Source: Candidatus Gastranaerophilales bacterium (GTDB taxonomy: Bacteria > Cyanobacteriota > Vampirovibrionia > Gastranaerophilales > Gastranaerophilaceae). From it: 57,178 bases of DNA. Below the pieces are notes generated by a model. The model was not told the origin of the DNA. It saw only the letters and a list, made by a program, of their open reading frames with translations, and searched no databases. Each line of letters opens with the position of its first letter. Within the stretch, counting starts at the first letter, position 1. The stretch covers positions 1-57,178 of the forward strand of contig CALYDL010000012.1 in assembly GCA_944325145.1 (NCBI GenBank), in the 5' to 3' direction. The translations under genes and the position numbers were made by a program. Shown one piece after another: positions 16,305 to 25,970 of this stretch.

Positions 16305-17690
16305 AATTGCAATTTTAATTGCATCTGATATTTTTGAAACTTCAAAAATTTGAATTCCTATTTTTAAAATTCTTTCTTTTATTGTTTTATTGTTAATTTT
16401 TGGAACAACCGCACGAATAAAGCCCAATTTATAAGCTTCTTTCAGCCTTGCTTCCAAATTATCAACAGACCTTATTTCCCCGTTTAAGCCAATTTCGCCC
16501 AAACAAACAGTGTCTTTATTTATAACGGTATCTCTTGCGCTTGTTAAAACCGCAAGCGCAACACCTAAATCCGCAGCAGGTTCAACAATGTCTATTCCGC
16601 CTATAACATTAATATAAACATCTGATTTAGATAAATTTAAACCCACTCTTTTTTCTAAAACTGCCAAAATTTGAAGCAGCCTGTCATATTCAATTCCCCT
16701 TGCAACCCTTCTTGGGTTTGGATATGGGGTAGAACCTGTTAGCGCCTGCACTTCTAACAACAAACACCTTGTGCCTTCTAATGTAGCAATAACAGTGCTT
16801 CCCGATGTTGTTAAATTTTCTCTGTCAGATAAAAATAATTCTGAAGGGTTTTTAATTTCAACAAGCCCGATATCTTCCATATTGAAAACGCCAACTTCAG
16901 AAACTGCGCCGAACCTGTTTTTAATGCCTCTTAAAATTCTTGTTGTTTTATATTTTTCGCCCTCAAAATTTAAAACGCAATCTACCATATGCTCTAACAC
17001 TTTTGGGCCTGCAATGTTCCCTTCTTTTGTAACATGGCCAATTATAACGGTTGTTACATTAAACTGCTTTGCAATTCGCATTAAAATATTTGTGCATTCT
17101 CTAATTTGGCTGACTGAACCCGTTGAACTTAAAATTTGGGCGCTAAAAACAGATTGAATACTGTCAACCACAAGAAATTCAGGCTTTAGGTTTTCAATTT
17201 GTTTTATTATTTCTTCTAAACAATTTTGTTGCGTTACATAAATGTTTTCAGAATTTGCATTCAGTCTTTCCGCTCTTAACTTAACCTGCGAGGTTGATTC
17301 TTCTGCGCAAATATATAAAATTTTTTTATTTTGGCTTGCTATATTTTTAGCTGTTTGCAAAATTAAGGTTGATTTTCCAATCCCCGGGTCACCTGCCAAT
17401 AAACATAATGAACCTTCAACAAAGCCGCCTCCTAAAACCCTGTCAAATTCTTCCATTCCGCTTGTAATTCTAATTGAAGTATCCACTTTAACTTCATTTA
17501 TTTTTGTATAAGAAAAAGTTTCTGTACTTCCGATATTCATAGAAGAATTTTTAGATTTTACTTCGCTTTTTTCTTGAATAATTTCTTCAACAAAAGTTGA
17601 AAACCTGCCGCAATCGGGGCATTTTCCCAAATATGAAGCGGTTTCATATCCGCAATTTTGACAAACCCATTTTGATTTAACTTTAGCCAT
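16296..17690 (-). CDS. radA: DNA repair protein RadA
   Basis: RadA (Sms) is a RecA-like, DnaB-type helicase that promotes branch migration in recombination and repair. The 464-residue protein has the N-terminal four-Cys zinc finger (CQNCGYE and CPDCGRF), Walker A GDPGIGKSTL, a Walker B region FLVVDSIQ, the RadA-specific KNRFG motif and a C-terminal Lon protease-like domain (VYINVIGGIDIVEPAADLGVALAVL). Length is normal for the family. The gene converges on the cysteine-hydrolase gene with a 9-base overlap. Confidence 0.97.
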   Translation of the reverse strand: MAKVKSKWVCQNCGYETASYLGKCPDCGRFSTFVEEIIQEKSEVKSKNSSMNIGSTETFSYTKINEVKVDTSIRITSGMEEFDRVLGGGFVEGSLCLLAGDPGIGKSTLILQTAKNIASQNKKILYICAEESTSQVKLRAERLNANSENIYVTQQNCLEEIIKQIENLKPEFLVVDSIQSVFSAQILSSTGSVSQIRECTNILMRIAKQFNVTTVIIGHVTKEGNIAGPKVLEHMVDCVLNFEGEKYKTTRILRGIKNRFGAVSEVGVFNMEDIGLVEIKNPSELFLSDRENLTTSGSTVIATLEGTRCLLLEVQALTGSTPYPNPRRVARGIEYDRLLQILAVLEKRVGLNLSKSDVYINVIGGIDIVEPAADLGVALAVLTSARDTVINKDTVCLGEIGLNGEIRSVDNLEARLKEAYKLGFIRAVVPKINNKTIKERILKIGIQIFEVSKISDAIKIAILN

Positions 17691-17704
17691 AAATTTATTA
17701 TATT

Positions 17705-17734
17705 AAAAAAGCCCTTATTTTACATAAGGGCTTT
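17705..17734 (-). terminator. Intrinsic terminator after the SLH-protein gene
   Basis: On the minus strand AAAGCCCTTA and TAAGGGCTTT form a 10-pair stem followed by TTTTTT. It lies directly before radA, so it insulates radA from the upstream SLH gene. Confidence 0.85.
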
Positions 17735-17752
17735 AATTTATTTTAATTTTTC

Positions 17753-18934
17753 TTATTGAACAATGTGAAGATTATCTTCTAAGTCAATTTTAACTTGCTC
17801 TAACAATGTGAAATCAACTTGTTGTGATTTATGAGTGTAGAAATTGTGACCCTTAAACCCTTTAAAGCCGATTTTTTGAAGATATGGGTTATGGGTAAAT
17901 TCTCTAACTTTCGGTCTTAATTCACCAACTGCTCTAAATGGAGCAATGGGTTGCCTTGTTTCAGAATCAATTAAGCTTTCTGTTCTATAAACCATTTGAG
18001 AATTTTTAATTAAGGTTCTTCCTACGCTAACTTTATCAATTGTACCTGTCATTTCGCTTCCGATTGGAATTAAAAGTGTGCGGTCTTCAGATACAAAATT
18101 AACAAGTGCACGAGTTAAAATTTCAGTTCCTTCTTTTGTTGTTCTTGTGTAAAGACAATCCATAACGCCTAATGGAATTGTTGTGCCTGCAGGAATTATT
18201 GCATAATGGTCATCAAAAATTACATTTTTAATTATATAACCATCTGCTTTCTTTGGGCCTTTTGGTTGTTCAGGGAGCTTTTCGCTTGGCTGAATTGCTG
18301 CTCTTTGAAGCATTCCGTATAACCAAACTGCAAGTTCACCCCTTGTCGCATCTTGGTTTGGAAGAATATAATCTTCATACCCCGGTAATAAAACAATTAA
18401 ACCTAATTCTTGAGCTTTACCTGTTGTTAAAGTTGCCCAATAAGGAACGTCTTTTGCGTCTTTATAAACAGACAATTGTTGAAGCGCTTGTTCTTCGGTT
18501 ATTTCTTTAATTGAAAGCGCTTTCATAATAACCATAATAATTTCTAACCTTGTAATATGGTTTGAAGGATAGAACATGCCATCGGGGGTGCCATGGATTA
18601 AACCGTAATATGAACCGAGCATAACGTCATAATATGCCCAGTGGTTTTCATCAATGTCTTTATATGTTGTATAAGTTATTTCGCTTAAATCACGAAGGCC
18701 TAAAGCTTTTGTTACAATGGTTGCAAATTCTGCTCTCGTAACTTTTTGGTCAGGTCTGTAAAGGCCGTCCGGGTAGCCTGCCAAAACATTTTTATCTTTA
18801 AAATACATAATAGCGTCATATGACCAATAATCAGGGCCAACATCAGGAAATTCTTCAACAGCCGTTGCTTGAATTGTTGACATAGCAAAGAAAATGGCAA
18901 TAAAGCTGAATAATTTTATAAAAAACTTTTTCAT
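17753..18934 (-). CDS. SLH-domain exported protein with TrbI/VirB10-like C-terminus
   Basis: A 393-residue exported protein. A signal peptide covers residues 1-25 (ends IQATA). Three S-layer homology repeats follow, at about 28-80, 90-145 and 155-210 (FPDVGPDYWSYDAI, YPDGLYRPDQKVTRAEFA). SLH domains anchor proteins to peptidoglycan-linked polymers and, in cyanobacteria-like envelopes, tie the outer membrane to the wall. The last 170 residues hold YAIIPAGTTIPLGV (244-257) and LLIPIGSEMTGTI (287-299), which resemble the beta-barrel of TrbI/VirB10. That resemblance is by eye. The gene has its own promoter and a terminator. Confidence 0.85.
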   Translation of the reverse strand: MKKFFIKLFSFIAIFFAMSTIQATAVEEFPDVGPDYWSYDAIMYFKDKNVLAGYPDGLYRPDQKVTRAEFATIVTKALGLRDLSEITYTTYKDIDENHWAYYDVMLGSYYGLIHGTPDGMFYPSNHITRLEIIMVIMKALSIKEITEEQALQQLSVYKDAKDVPYWATLTTGKAQELGLIVLLPGYEDYILPNQDATRGELAVWLYGMLQRAAIQPSEKLPEQPKGPKKADGYIIKNVIFDDHYAIIPAGTTIPLGVMDCLYTRTTKEGTEILTRALVNFVSEDRTLLIPIGSEMTGTIDKVSVGRTLIKNSQMVYRTESLIDSETRQPIAPFRAVGELRPKVREFTHNPYLQKIGFKGFKGHNFYTHKSQQVDFTLLEQVKIDLEDNLHIVQ

Positions 18935-18967
18935 GATCTCAACTGTTCTCCATTAATAATATGAATG

Positions 18968-18996
18968 ATTTTATATTATTACACTACTTTTTGCAA
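18968..18996 (-). promoter_or_regulatory. Promoter of the SLH-protein gene
   Basis: On the minus strand TTGCAA (18996-18991) and TAAAAT (18973-18968) are 17 bases apart, about 34 bases before the start codon. GGAGAAC precedes the ATG. Confidence 0.6.
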
Positions 18997-19072
18997 GTTT
19001 TAGACTGGTTTCTAATACAGCAATATGGTTTTTAAACCTTGTAAAAAAAATTTTTTGTCAAAAAACTTAAAA

Positions 19073-19894
19073 TTATTTTTGCAAAAGGTATTTTTCTAAA
19101 GATTCTTCCCAGCTGGGCAAAATGTTCCCGTTATCTAAAACGCTGAACTTTGGGCGCCTTGCAGGCCTTGGAAAATCAGATTTTAAAATTGGCTGAACAA
19201 AAACACTTCTTCTTTTTATATCAAAAATTTTCTTTGTAAATTCAGACCAGCTGGTTCTGCCTGAAGAACAGATATGGTATGTTCCATATTCCATATTGCC
19301 TGATAAAATGTTAACTATTTCTCTTGATAAATCTCTTGTCCAAGTTGGGCATAAAATTTGATCATCTACAACAGAAATTGAACTATTGAACATCGAATAT
19401 GTAAGCATTGCATCAACGTAATTGCTTCCGCCTTTGCCATATAATGAACTTGTTCTTATAATGTAGTGTTTTTTGGTAATTTTTCTTATTTCTTCTTCGC
19501 CCATTAGTTTTGATTTGCCATAAACATTAATCGGGTTTGTTGCGTCTGTTGTTTTATATGGGGTTAATTTTTCACCGTCAAAAACACTTGCGGAACTTAT
19601 ATAAATTATCGGAACATCCAATTTTTTGGCAATTCTTGCCATATTTTTTGTTCCCAAATGGTTTATTCTATACGCTTCTTCTTGGTTAACTTCCGCTTGG
19701 TCAACATTTGTAAAGGCGGCTAGGTGAATAATGAAATCAAGTGAAACTTTATCCATAATTTCATTAACCATTTTAGCGTTTGTAATATCAAAAATTTTGC
19801 TGTTCGTTGCCCAATATTGAGCACCAATTGAATCAAGCATCGGACATAATTCCTGACCTAAAAGCCCCGATGCACCCGTAACTAGAATTTTCAT
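19073..19894 (-). CDS. rfbD: dTDP-4-dehydrorhamnose reductase
   Basis: A 273-residue short-chain dehydrogenase of the RmlD/RfbD family, which reduces dTDP-4-keto-L-rhamnose to dTDP-L-rhamnose for surface polysaccharide. Visible are the NAD(P)-binding GASGLLGQ (residues 7-14), HLAAFTNVDQAE, and the catalytic YGKSK. The family's HICSSGRTSWSEF near the substrate site is also present. The other rml genes are not in this window, so the gene is detached from its usual cluster. Family members such as MAT2B-like reductases cannot be excluded. Confidence 0.88.
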   Translation of the reverse strand: MKILVTGASGLLGQELCPMLDSIGAQYWATNSKIFDITNAKMVNEIMDKVSLDFIIHLAAFTNVDQAEVNQEEAYRINHLGTKNMARIAKKLDVPIIYISSASVFDGEKLTPYKTTDATNPINVYGKSKLMGEEEIRKITKKHYIIRTSSLYGKGGSNYVDAMLTYSMFNSSISVVDDQILCPTWTRDLSREIVNILSGNMEYGTYHICSSGRTSWSEFTKKIFDIKRRSVFVQPILKSDFPRPARRPKFSVLDNGNILPSWEESLEKYLLQK

Positions 19895-19971
19895 TCGGTT
19901 TCTTTCGTTATTTCAAAATAAGGTATAACAAACTTACCTTACCATACAGTTTTTATATCAAACAATTGTGG

Positions 19972-19977
19972 TAAAAT
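19972..19977 (+). promoter_or_regulatory. Probable leaderless -10 element of the lipoprotein gene
   Basis: TAAAAT lies 8 bases before the ATG at 19986, and no Shine-Dalgarno exists between. The start would be at or within a base or two of the ATG. Confidence 0.4.
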
Positions 19978-19985
19978 CAATAATT

Positions 19986-21839
19986 ATGAAAAAAATAATA
20001 TATATAATTGTAATAATTTTCATTTTTGCCTTATTTTTAACAAGCTGCATAAAAAAAGATAAAGGCTATGAAGAAGAAATTTTTAAAACCGATTTAAGGC
20101 CTTTGAATGTTAATAAATATGATTTTGAACCAAATTACACAAAAACAATTAATGGTATTGATTATTTGGTTTCAACCGCTAAAATAGGCAAGTTTGGCGG
20201 AGATTTCACCATTTCAACAATAGGCGAAGGCCCAAAAACCTTTAACCCCTTTAATTCTAACGATGCAACCTCAAGTATGCTGTCAGGCATTATGTATGAC
20301 GGCCTTTTTTATACAAACCCTTATACAGGGGAAGTTGTTCCAAGGCTTGCAAAATCAATTGAAATTTTACCTGATAAAAAAACTTATATTGTTGAATTAA
20401 GAAAAGGTTTAAAATGGTCTGATGGCAAGGAAATTACCGCAGATGACGTTTATTTTACATTTAATACAATAATTTTTGGCGGTTTTGGAGATACAAGCGC
20501 AAGAGATTCAATGATGGTGAATGGAAAACTCCCAACAATTGAACAAATTGATAAATATAAGGTAAAATTTACAACCCCTGTTCCTTTTGCGCCTTTTTTA
20601 AGAAACCTTACAATGCCAATTGCGCCAAAACATGTTTTTAAAATTGCAACAGACAAAGGGAAAAATTTCTTTAGAACTTTTCAATCAACGGATATTAAAC
20701 CAAAAAACCTTGTAGCATCAGGCCCTTTTAAATTAAAAGAATATATTCCCGCACAAAGGCTTGTTTATGAAAAAAACCCAAATTATTACATAATAAATAA
20801 AAACGGGGAAAAACTTCCCTATTTAAACAGATTTTTAGTTTTAATCGTGGGCGATTTAAACAACGATATTATTAAATTTGAAGCAAAAGAAACAGACACA
20901 ACAACAATCCCCGGAAGCTTAATTTCAAAATATAGAGAAGATGAGAAAAAATCTGATTATATTTTATACAATTTAGGCCCCACAACAAACACAAATTTTA
21001 TTGTCTTTAACTTAAATACAAGAAAAAATAAAACAAAAGGGGAATATTACGTTAACCCAATAAAACAAGCTTGGTTTAACGATAAAAATTTTAGAAAAGC
21101 GATTGATTATGTTATAGATAGAGAAAATTTAGTTTTAAATGTATTATCAGGCGTTGGGGAACCGCTTTTTACGGCAGAAGGCATTCCTTCCATATACTTA
21201 AATAAAGAAATTGCAAAAGGCCACCCTATTAATTTTGAACTTGCAGAAGAATTATTGAAAAAATCAGGCTTTTATAAAAAAGACGGCGTTTTATACGATA
21301 AAAAAGGAAATAAAGTTGAATTTGAACTTTTGACAAATGCAGGCAACACCCAAAGAGAAGCAACGGGCGTTTCAATTAAAGAAGATTTATCAAAATTAGG
21401 AATTAAAGTGAATTTTAAGCCCATTGAATTTAATTCTTTAGTTAATAAACTTTCAAATTCTCTTGATTGGGATGCAATTATAATAGCTTTAACAGGAAAC
21501 CCATTAGAACCCCATTCGGGGTATAACGTTTGGCACTCAGATGGTGCCCTGCACCTTTTTAACCAAAGAAGCGAAAACGACGATAAAAAAACAGATAAAT
21601 TGCTCTTTTTTGAAAAAGAATTAAATGAAATTTTTGATAAAGCGGCAATTGAACTTGATGAAGTTAAAAGGCATGAACTATACAATAAATATCAAGAAAT
21701 TATAGCTGAATATAACCCGATAATTTATTTATACAGCCCGATAAATATAGTTGCAATAAGAAAAAAATTCAAAAATGTTTACCCAACAGAACTTGGCGGG
21801 GTTTATCATAATATAGAAGAAATATATATTGATGAATAA
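19986..21839 (+). CDS. Peptide ABC transporter substrate-binding lipoprotein (family 5)
   Basis: A 617-residue extracytoplasmic solute-binding protein of the OppA/DppA family. The N-terminus is a lipoprotein signal with lipobox LTSC (Cys21). Family 5 signatures are visible: PFNSNDATSSMLSGIMYDGL, the core KWSDGKEITADDVYFTFNTI and the ASGPFKLKEYIPAQRLVYEKNPNY region. An upstream GTG is in frame, but the ATG at 19986 gives a normal signal peptide. No permease or ATPase gene is adjacent, so the cognate transporter lies elsewhere. Ligand is likely an oligopeptide, but is not certain. Confidence 0.9.
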   Translation: MKKIIYIIVIIFIFALFLTSCIKKDKGYEEEIFKTDLRPLNVNKYDFEPNYTKTINGIDYLVSTAKIGKFGGDFTISTIGEGPKTFNPFNSNDATSSMLSGIMYDGLFYTNPYTGEVVPRLAKSIEILPDKKTYIVELRKGLKWSDGKEITADDVYFTFNTIIFGGFGDTSARDSMMVNGKLPTIEQIDKYKVKFTTPVPFAPFLRNLTMPIAPKHVFKIATDKGKNFFRTFQSTDIKPKNLVASGPFKLKEYIPAQRLVYEKNPNYYIINKNGEKLPYLNRFLVLIVGDLNNDIIKFEAKETDTTTIPGSLISKYREDEKKSDYILYNLGPTTNTNFIVFNLNTRKNKTKGEYYVNPIKQAWFNDKNFRKAIDYVIDRENLVLNVLSGVGEPLFTAEGIPSIYLNKEIAKGHPINFELAEELLKKSGFYKKDGVLYDKKGNKVEFELLTNAGNTQREATGVSIKEDLSKLGIKVNFKPIEFNSLVNKLSNSLDWDAIIIALTGNPLEPHSGYNVWHSDGALHLFNQRSENDDKKTDKLLFFEKELNEIFDKAAIELDEVKRHELYNKYQEIIAEYNPIIYLYSPINIVAIRKKFKNVYPTELGGVYHNIEEIYIDE

Positions 21840-21882
21840 ATAATACTTCATTTAACTGAGCGCAATTATTTTTGTTTGGCTG

Positions 21883-21888
21883 TATAAT
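21883..21888 (+). promoter_or_regulatory. Consensus -10 giving a probable leaderless helicase mRNA
   Basis: A perfect TATAAT ends 8 bases before the ATG at 21897. No Shine-Dalgarno is present. The transcript would begin at or next to the start codon. Confidence 0.5.
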
Positions 21889-21896
21889 TCATAATT

Positions 21897-24800
21897 ATGC
21901 CAACAACAGTTCAAACATTACCAAAAGCAGTAAATAAAGTTTTTATGGGAAATTTTATTAAAAGAATTTCCCAATATCTGCACGATTGTATAAGAGAAGA
22001 AGTTCAAAGCTCAACATTTAGAAACCTTAAGGGTGATAAAGAAAACAAATGGGTGTTTTTAGAAGGCAGAGAAGAACTTTTTACAAACTATGACACCCCC
22101 TTAATTGTAACAGGGGATAACCCCTATTTAACAGAATTAATGATTCAAGCGGAAGTCAGCTTGAAAGAAAAATATTTATTATACGGCTACCTTTTTTTAG
22201 TCGGCAAAAACGGCAGAGCTAAAAAGAACAACGAATTTTTAACCCCGCTTTTATATTCCCCTTGCAAAATTGAAAGAATGGGAAAAAACCTTTCAATTTC
22301 AATTCAAGAAGAAACGCTTTCTCTAAACACAGGCGCCCTTGCACAATTAATGAGAAAAGATGATGAAGAAGAAATTGATGCAATGCTTCAAGGGTTAATT
22401 GATGTTGTTCCCGAACTTCCTTTAAATGAAGAAAAACTTGAAATATTTTTATCAACTCTAAAATCTTTATTGCCTGATGTTGAAATTGAAACAGGCGAAT
22501 CAGCGCATGAGCAACTTCACCAAAATGAAGAAGAATTTTATTCAAAAACAATTGAATCAGTTGATGAATTTAATTTTGATGAAATGGATTCAATTGATAT
22601 AGTTAAACAAAAACCAAAAGTAAATGTAGATAAATTAATTTTAAAAAGGCTCCAATCAGTTATTTTAACAAAAAGGCCGACAGTTACAGCGGGCGTTTTG
22701 CATGAATTAACCCAAATTTCTGAAAAACCTGTTGGAACAATAAAAGAAACATCTCTTGGCGTTATTTTGGATGAATATAACAAACAAAACAAAGAAATTA
22801 AAATTAAAGAAAATGAAAATAAAACGTTTTTCCCCGTAACGCCCCTATCTTTGAGCGATTCGCAGGAAGATGTTTTGAAAAAAATTGAAACAAACGACCT
22901 TTTAGCAGTCTATGGCCCCCCGGGTACCGGAAAAAGCCAAACAATAGTAAACCTTGTGGCACACTTAATTGCAAACAATAAAACCGTTCTTGTGGCATCT
23001 AGAATGGATAAAGCAGTAGATGTTGTAGCAGAAAGGCTAAATGAACTTGGCGCGCCATATTTAGCATTAAGGGCAGGCAGAGCAAATTACCAAAAACAAT
23101 TATGTTTTCAATTGGAAGATTTGCTATCTGGCAAAGTTGAATTAAATGACGAATCTTATATGGATTCAATTTTGGTTGATACACCTGATATGAAAGACCT
23201 TTTGGATGAAATTAAAAGGTTAGAAAATAACGCAGAAAAAATTATTAATTTAGAAGAAAAATTCACGGAAAATGAAATTGAAAAAGAAACTTCAAAAGGT
23301 GCAATCGGTGAATTAAGATATATAAACCACGAATTGGATGAAGGTGAAGTTGAAACCCTAAAAAAACTTGTTGAAAAATTAAAAACAAGACTTCAAAAAG
23401 ACGAAGGTTTTATAAATAGAATTCTTGTTCATTTTAATTTGAAAAAAATTAAAGATATTTTGAAATTAAAAAAAGCATTTAGAGCAAAAGAAATGCTATC
23501 TCGCCTTGAAATTGAGCTTGATGTTGAAAAATTAAGCGCAAAAGCAAGAAAAATTGAACAAGAGATAATGGCAACGGGCAACTTGCACCTTTTAATGAAT
23601 AAAATTAAGCTTTTAAAAGGAAAACAAAAAAAACTTGCCGTTGAAATTTTAAAAAACAAAAGAAGAGTTGCTATAAAAGAACTTCTTCAAGATCAAAAGA
23701 AAAGACAAAGACTTATAATTCATTCAAAATCGCTTGTTTCAAAAAAAGCAATGCTTCAAAACAGGCTTCTTGAAAATGAAGATTTTAAACCCTTGTTAAA
23801 TGCCTTTCCTTGCTGGGCGGCAACAACTTATGCAATTTCAAATTCACTGCCTCTAAAACCTGCTTTATTTGATGTTGTTATTATAGATGAAGCAAGCCAA
23901 TGCGATATAGCTTCTTGTTTTCCTATTTTATTCAGAGCAAAAAAAGCAGTTATAGTGGGCGATGACAAGCAATTGCCTCATTTATCATTCTTAGAAAAAG
24001 CAAAAGAACAATCATTTTTAAATCAATATAACATTGACGATAAATACCAATTAATGTGGCGTTTTAGAACAAATTCAATGTTTGACCTTGCAAATTATTA
24101 TTCTGTTTCACCTGTTTTGTTGGATGAACACTTTAGAAGCCCGAAACCTATTATTCAATTCTCATCAGATGAATTTTACGGCGGCAGAATTAAAGTGATG
24201 AAAACAACAGATGATATTGATTGCCCGATTGAACTTGTTGTGGTTGAAGGCGGCAAAGTAGATGTTGATATTACAAGAAATACGGTTGAAGCAGAAGCTG
24301 TTATTAAAAAAATGCAAGATATTATTGCAGAAAATGAAAAAACAAACCCCGATAACCCGATTTCAATAGGCGTTGTTTCACCGTTCAGGGGGCAAGTGGA
24401 TTTAATTAAAAAAGATGTAATGCAAATTTTTTCACTTGAAACAATACAAAAACATCAAATTGAAATAGGCACAGCTCACACTTTCCAAGGTGATGAAAAA
24501 GACATAATGCTTATGAGCTGGGCAATAGCGGATAATTCAAGGCCGCAATCATTAACATTTTTGCAAAAACCGAATTTATTCAATGTTGCAATAACAAGAG
24601 CAAGAAAAAAACTTATAAACTTTATTTCAAAAGCGCCAAATACAATTCCTGAAGGGCTTTTAAGAGATTATATCGAATACGTTCAAAGAGCAAAGAAAGC
24701 TTTTGAAACATCAAACAAATTAAACTTCAAAAATGATTTTGAAAAAGAAGTTTATATGGAACTTGCCCTTTATCTTCCTGATACTAACATTCAAGCAGGG

Positions 24801-25022
24801 CTTGAAATAGGCGGAGTTAGCGCCGATATTACAATAGATAAAATTGATATTGAAATAGATGGTGTGCCCGATAAAACAAAAGGAAGATATTCTAACATGA
24901 AAAAACAATCCATCTTAGAAAGATGCGGCTTTAAGGTTATAAGGGTTGTTAAAAGAGAATGGGATTTATCCAAAAAAGCTGTTATGGATAGAATTCTATC
25001 TGAAATTAAAGGTGAAGGCTAA
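21897..25022 (+). CDS. SF1 (Dna2/Upf1-like) helicase fused to a PD-(D/E)XK-type nuclease
   Basis: A 1041-residue protein of the COG1112-like superfamily 1 helicases. Walker A is YGPPGTGKSQT near residue 340, and the DEAD-like box IIDEASQCD is near 663. LDEHFRSPKPII, GVVSPFRGQVD, GTAHTFQGDEKDIM and NVAITRARKKLI follow as motifs III to VI. A coiled-coil insertion lies between the two RecA folds. The last 100 residues (about 930-1041) look like a Vsr/DUF559/MTES_1575-type nuclease. Its acid-rich EKEV, SADITIDKIDIEIDG and LERCGFKVIRV pattern fits that family. Such fusions occur in phage-defence and nucleic-acid quality-control proteins. No defence neighbours are visible here. Confidence 0.85.
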   Translation: MPTTVQTLPKAVNKVFMGNFIKRISQYLHDCIREEVQSSTFRNLKGDKENKWVFLEGREELFTNYDTPLIVTGDNPYLTELMIQAEVSLKEKYLLYGYLFLVGKNGRAKKNNEFLTPLLYSPCKIERMGKNLSISIQEETLSLNTGALAQLMRKDDEEEIDAMLQGLIDVVPELPLNEEKLEIFLSTLKSLLPDVEIETGESAHEQLHQNEEEFYSKTIESVDEFNFDEMDSIDIVKQKPKVNVDKLILKRLQSVILTKRPTVTAGVLHELTQISEKPVGTIKETSLGVILDEYNKQNKEIKIKENENKTFFPVTPLSLSDSQEDVLKKIETNDLLAVYGPPGTGKSQTIVNLVAHLIANNKTVLVASRMDKAVDVVAERLNELGAPYLALRAGRANYQKQLCFQLEDLLSGKVELNDESYMDSILVDTPDMKDLLDEIKRLENNAEKIINLEEKFTENEIEKETSKGAIGELRYINHELDEGEVETLKKLVEKLKTRLQKDEGFINRILVHFNLKKIKDILKLKKAFRAKEMLSRLEIELDVEKLSAKARKIEQEIMATGNLHLLMNKIKLLKGKQKKLAVEILKNKRRVAIKELLQDQKKRQRLIIHSKSLVSKKAMLQNRLLENEDFKPLLNAFPCWAATTYAISNSLPLKPALFDVVIIDEASQCDIASCFPILFRAKKAVIVGDDKQLPHLSFLEKAKEQSFLNQYNIDDKYQLMWRFRTNSMFDLANYYSVSPVLLDEHFRSPKPIIQFSSDEFYGGRIKVMKTTDDIDCPIELVVVEGGKVDVDITRNTVEAEAVIKKMQDIIAENEKTNPDNPISIGVVSPFRGQVDLIKKDVMQIFSLETIQKHQIEIGTAHTFQGDEKDIMLMSWAIADNSRPQSLTFLQKPNLFNVAITRARKKLINFISKAPNTIPEGLLRDYIEYVQRAKKAFETSNKLNFKNDFEKEVYMELALYLPDTNIQAGLEIGGVSADITIDKIDIEIDGVPDKTKGRYSNMKKQSILERCGFKVIRVVKREWDLSKKAVMDRILSEIKGEG

Positions 25023-25119
25023 AATTTTTATACAACCTTTAGCCAATATTAATGCACCTTTTTAGATAATGAAATTTCATTTTTAATTGATTATTATTTT
25101 ATAAGTAAGAGCTTATAAA

Positions 25120-25323
25120 ATGAGAAAAACAGTTAAGAATGAACAAATAAATATAAAAAAAGAGAGTGCAAAAAAGTATCTTTTAAAGTATATTAAGGAA
25201 TTGGAAATCCACTTTGACTTAAATGAAGAAGAAATAAAAGATATTATTTTGCAAACTTTTTATTCCAAGTGCGGTTTATACAAAGCTGTTAAAAAAATCA
25301 GAAAGTTGTTTTTAAAATGTTGA
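25120..25323 (+). CDS. Small basic helical protein, unknown
   Basis: A 67-residue Lys-rich protein with no signal peptide. It appears to form two or three helices (AKKYLLKYIKELEIHFDL and LYKAVKKIRKLFLKC) and contains two cysteines. I do not recognise it. Its last 7 bases overlap the start of the metallo-beta-lactamase-fold gene, so the two are probably translated together. A TATAAG/TATTTTAT-like sequence lies just upstream, and the ribosome binding site is weak. It is small, but the overlap and the coding pattern favour a real gene. Confidence 0.55.
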   Translation: MRKTVKNEQINIKKESAKKYLLKYIKELEIHFDLNEEEIKDIILQTFYSKCGLYKAVKKIRKLFLKC

Positions 25324-25958
25324 AATTAGAAAAATTTATACCTGAAGAATTTGCATCAAATAATTACCTTCTATTTAACGATGAAACCAAAACTGCTGTT
25401 TTATTTGACCCTTCCCTTTGCTATGACAAAGTAACAGCATTTATTAAAGAAAACGGGCTTAATTTAAAAGCTTTAATTGTAACCCATGTTCATTTTGACC
25501 ATTTAGGGGACATTAAAAAATATCAGGATAATTTTGAAAATATTAAAACAATTGTTCCGAAAGGCGACAAGCCATTGTATGAAAACCTTATGGTTCAGTG
25601 CGATTTATTTGGAGTTAAAAGAGTTGATAATTTCAAAGTTGATGAATTTATTGATGAAAGTTCAAAACTTTTTATAGATGATATTGAAATTAAAATAATT
25701 TCAACACCGGGGCATTCTTTTGGTTCCACCTGTTATTTAATAGGCGACATTTTAATTTCAGGCGACACTTTATTCAGGGAAGAAATTGGCAGATGCGACC
25801 TTCCCACAGGCTCGTTTGAAGATATTAAAAATTCAATTAAAGAAAAACTTTTCAAATTAGATTCAAATGTTAAAGTTTTCCCGGGGCATGGCGATAATTC
25901 AAATATAGGCCATGAAAAAGAATTTAACGCATACTTTGGATTAAGAGCAATTTATTGA
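25317..25958 (+). CDS. Metallo-beta-lactamase-fold hydrolase (glyoxalase II-like)
   Basis: A 213-residue hydrolase of the glyoxalase II-like branch. The dinuclear metal site is shown by THVHFDHLGD (His57, His59, Asp61, His62). Further ligands are STPGHSFGS, SGDTLFREEIGRCD and VFPGHGDNSNIG. Relatives hydrolyse hydroxyacylglutathione or related thioesters; many orphans have unknown substrates. The C-terminal domain of true glyoxalase II is short or missing, so the substrate is uncertain. It overlaps the small gene upstream by 7 bases and is followed 12 bases later by cdd. Confidence 0.88.
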   Translation: MLKLEKFIPEEFASNNYLLFNDETKTAVLFDPSLCYDKVTAFIKENGLNLKALIVTHVHFDHLGDIKKYQDNFENIKTIVPKGDKPLYENLMVQCDLFGVKRVDNFKVDEFIDESSKLFIDDIEIKIISTPGHSFGSTCYLIGDILISGDTLFREEIGRCDLPTGSFEDIKNSIKEKLFKLDSNVKVFPGHGDNSNIGHEKEFNAYFGLRAIY

Positions 25959-25970
25959 TGAGGTTAAAAA

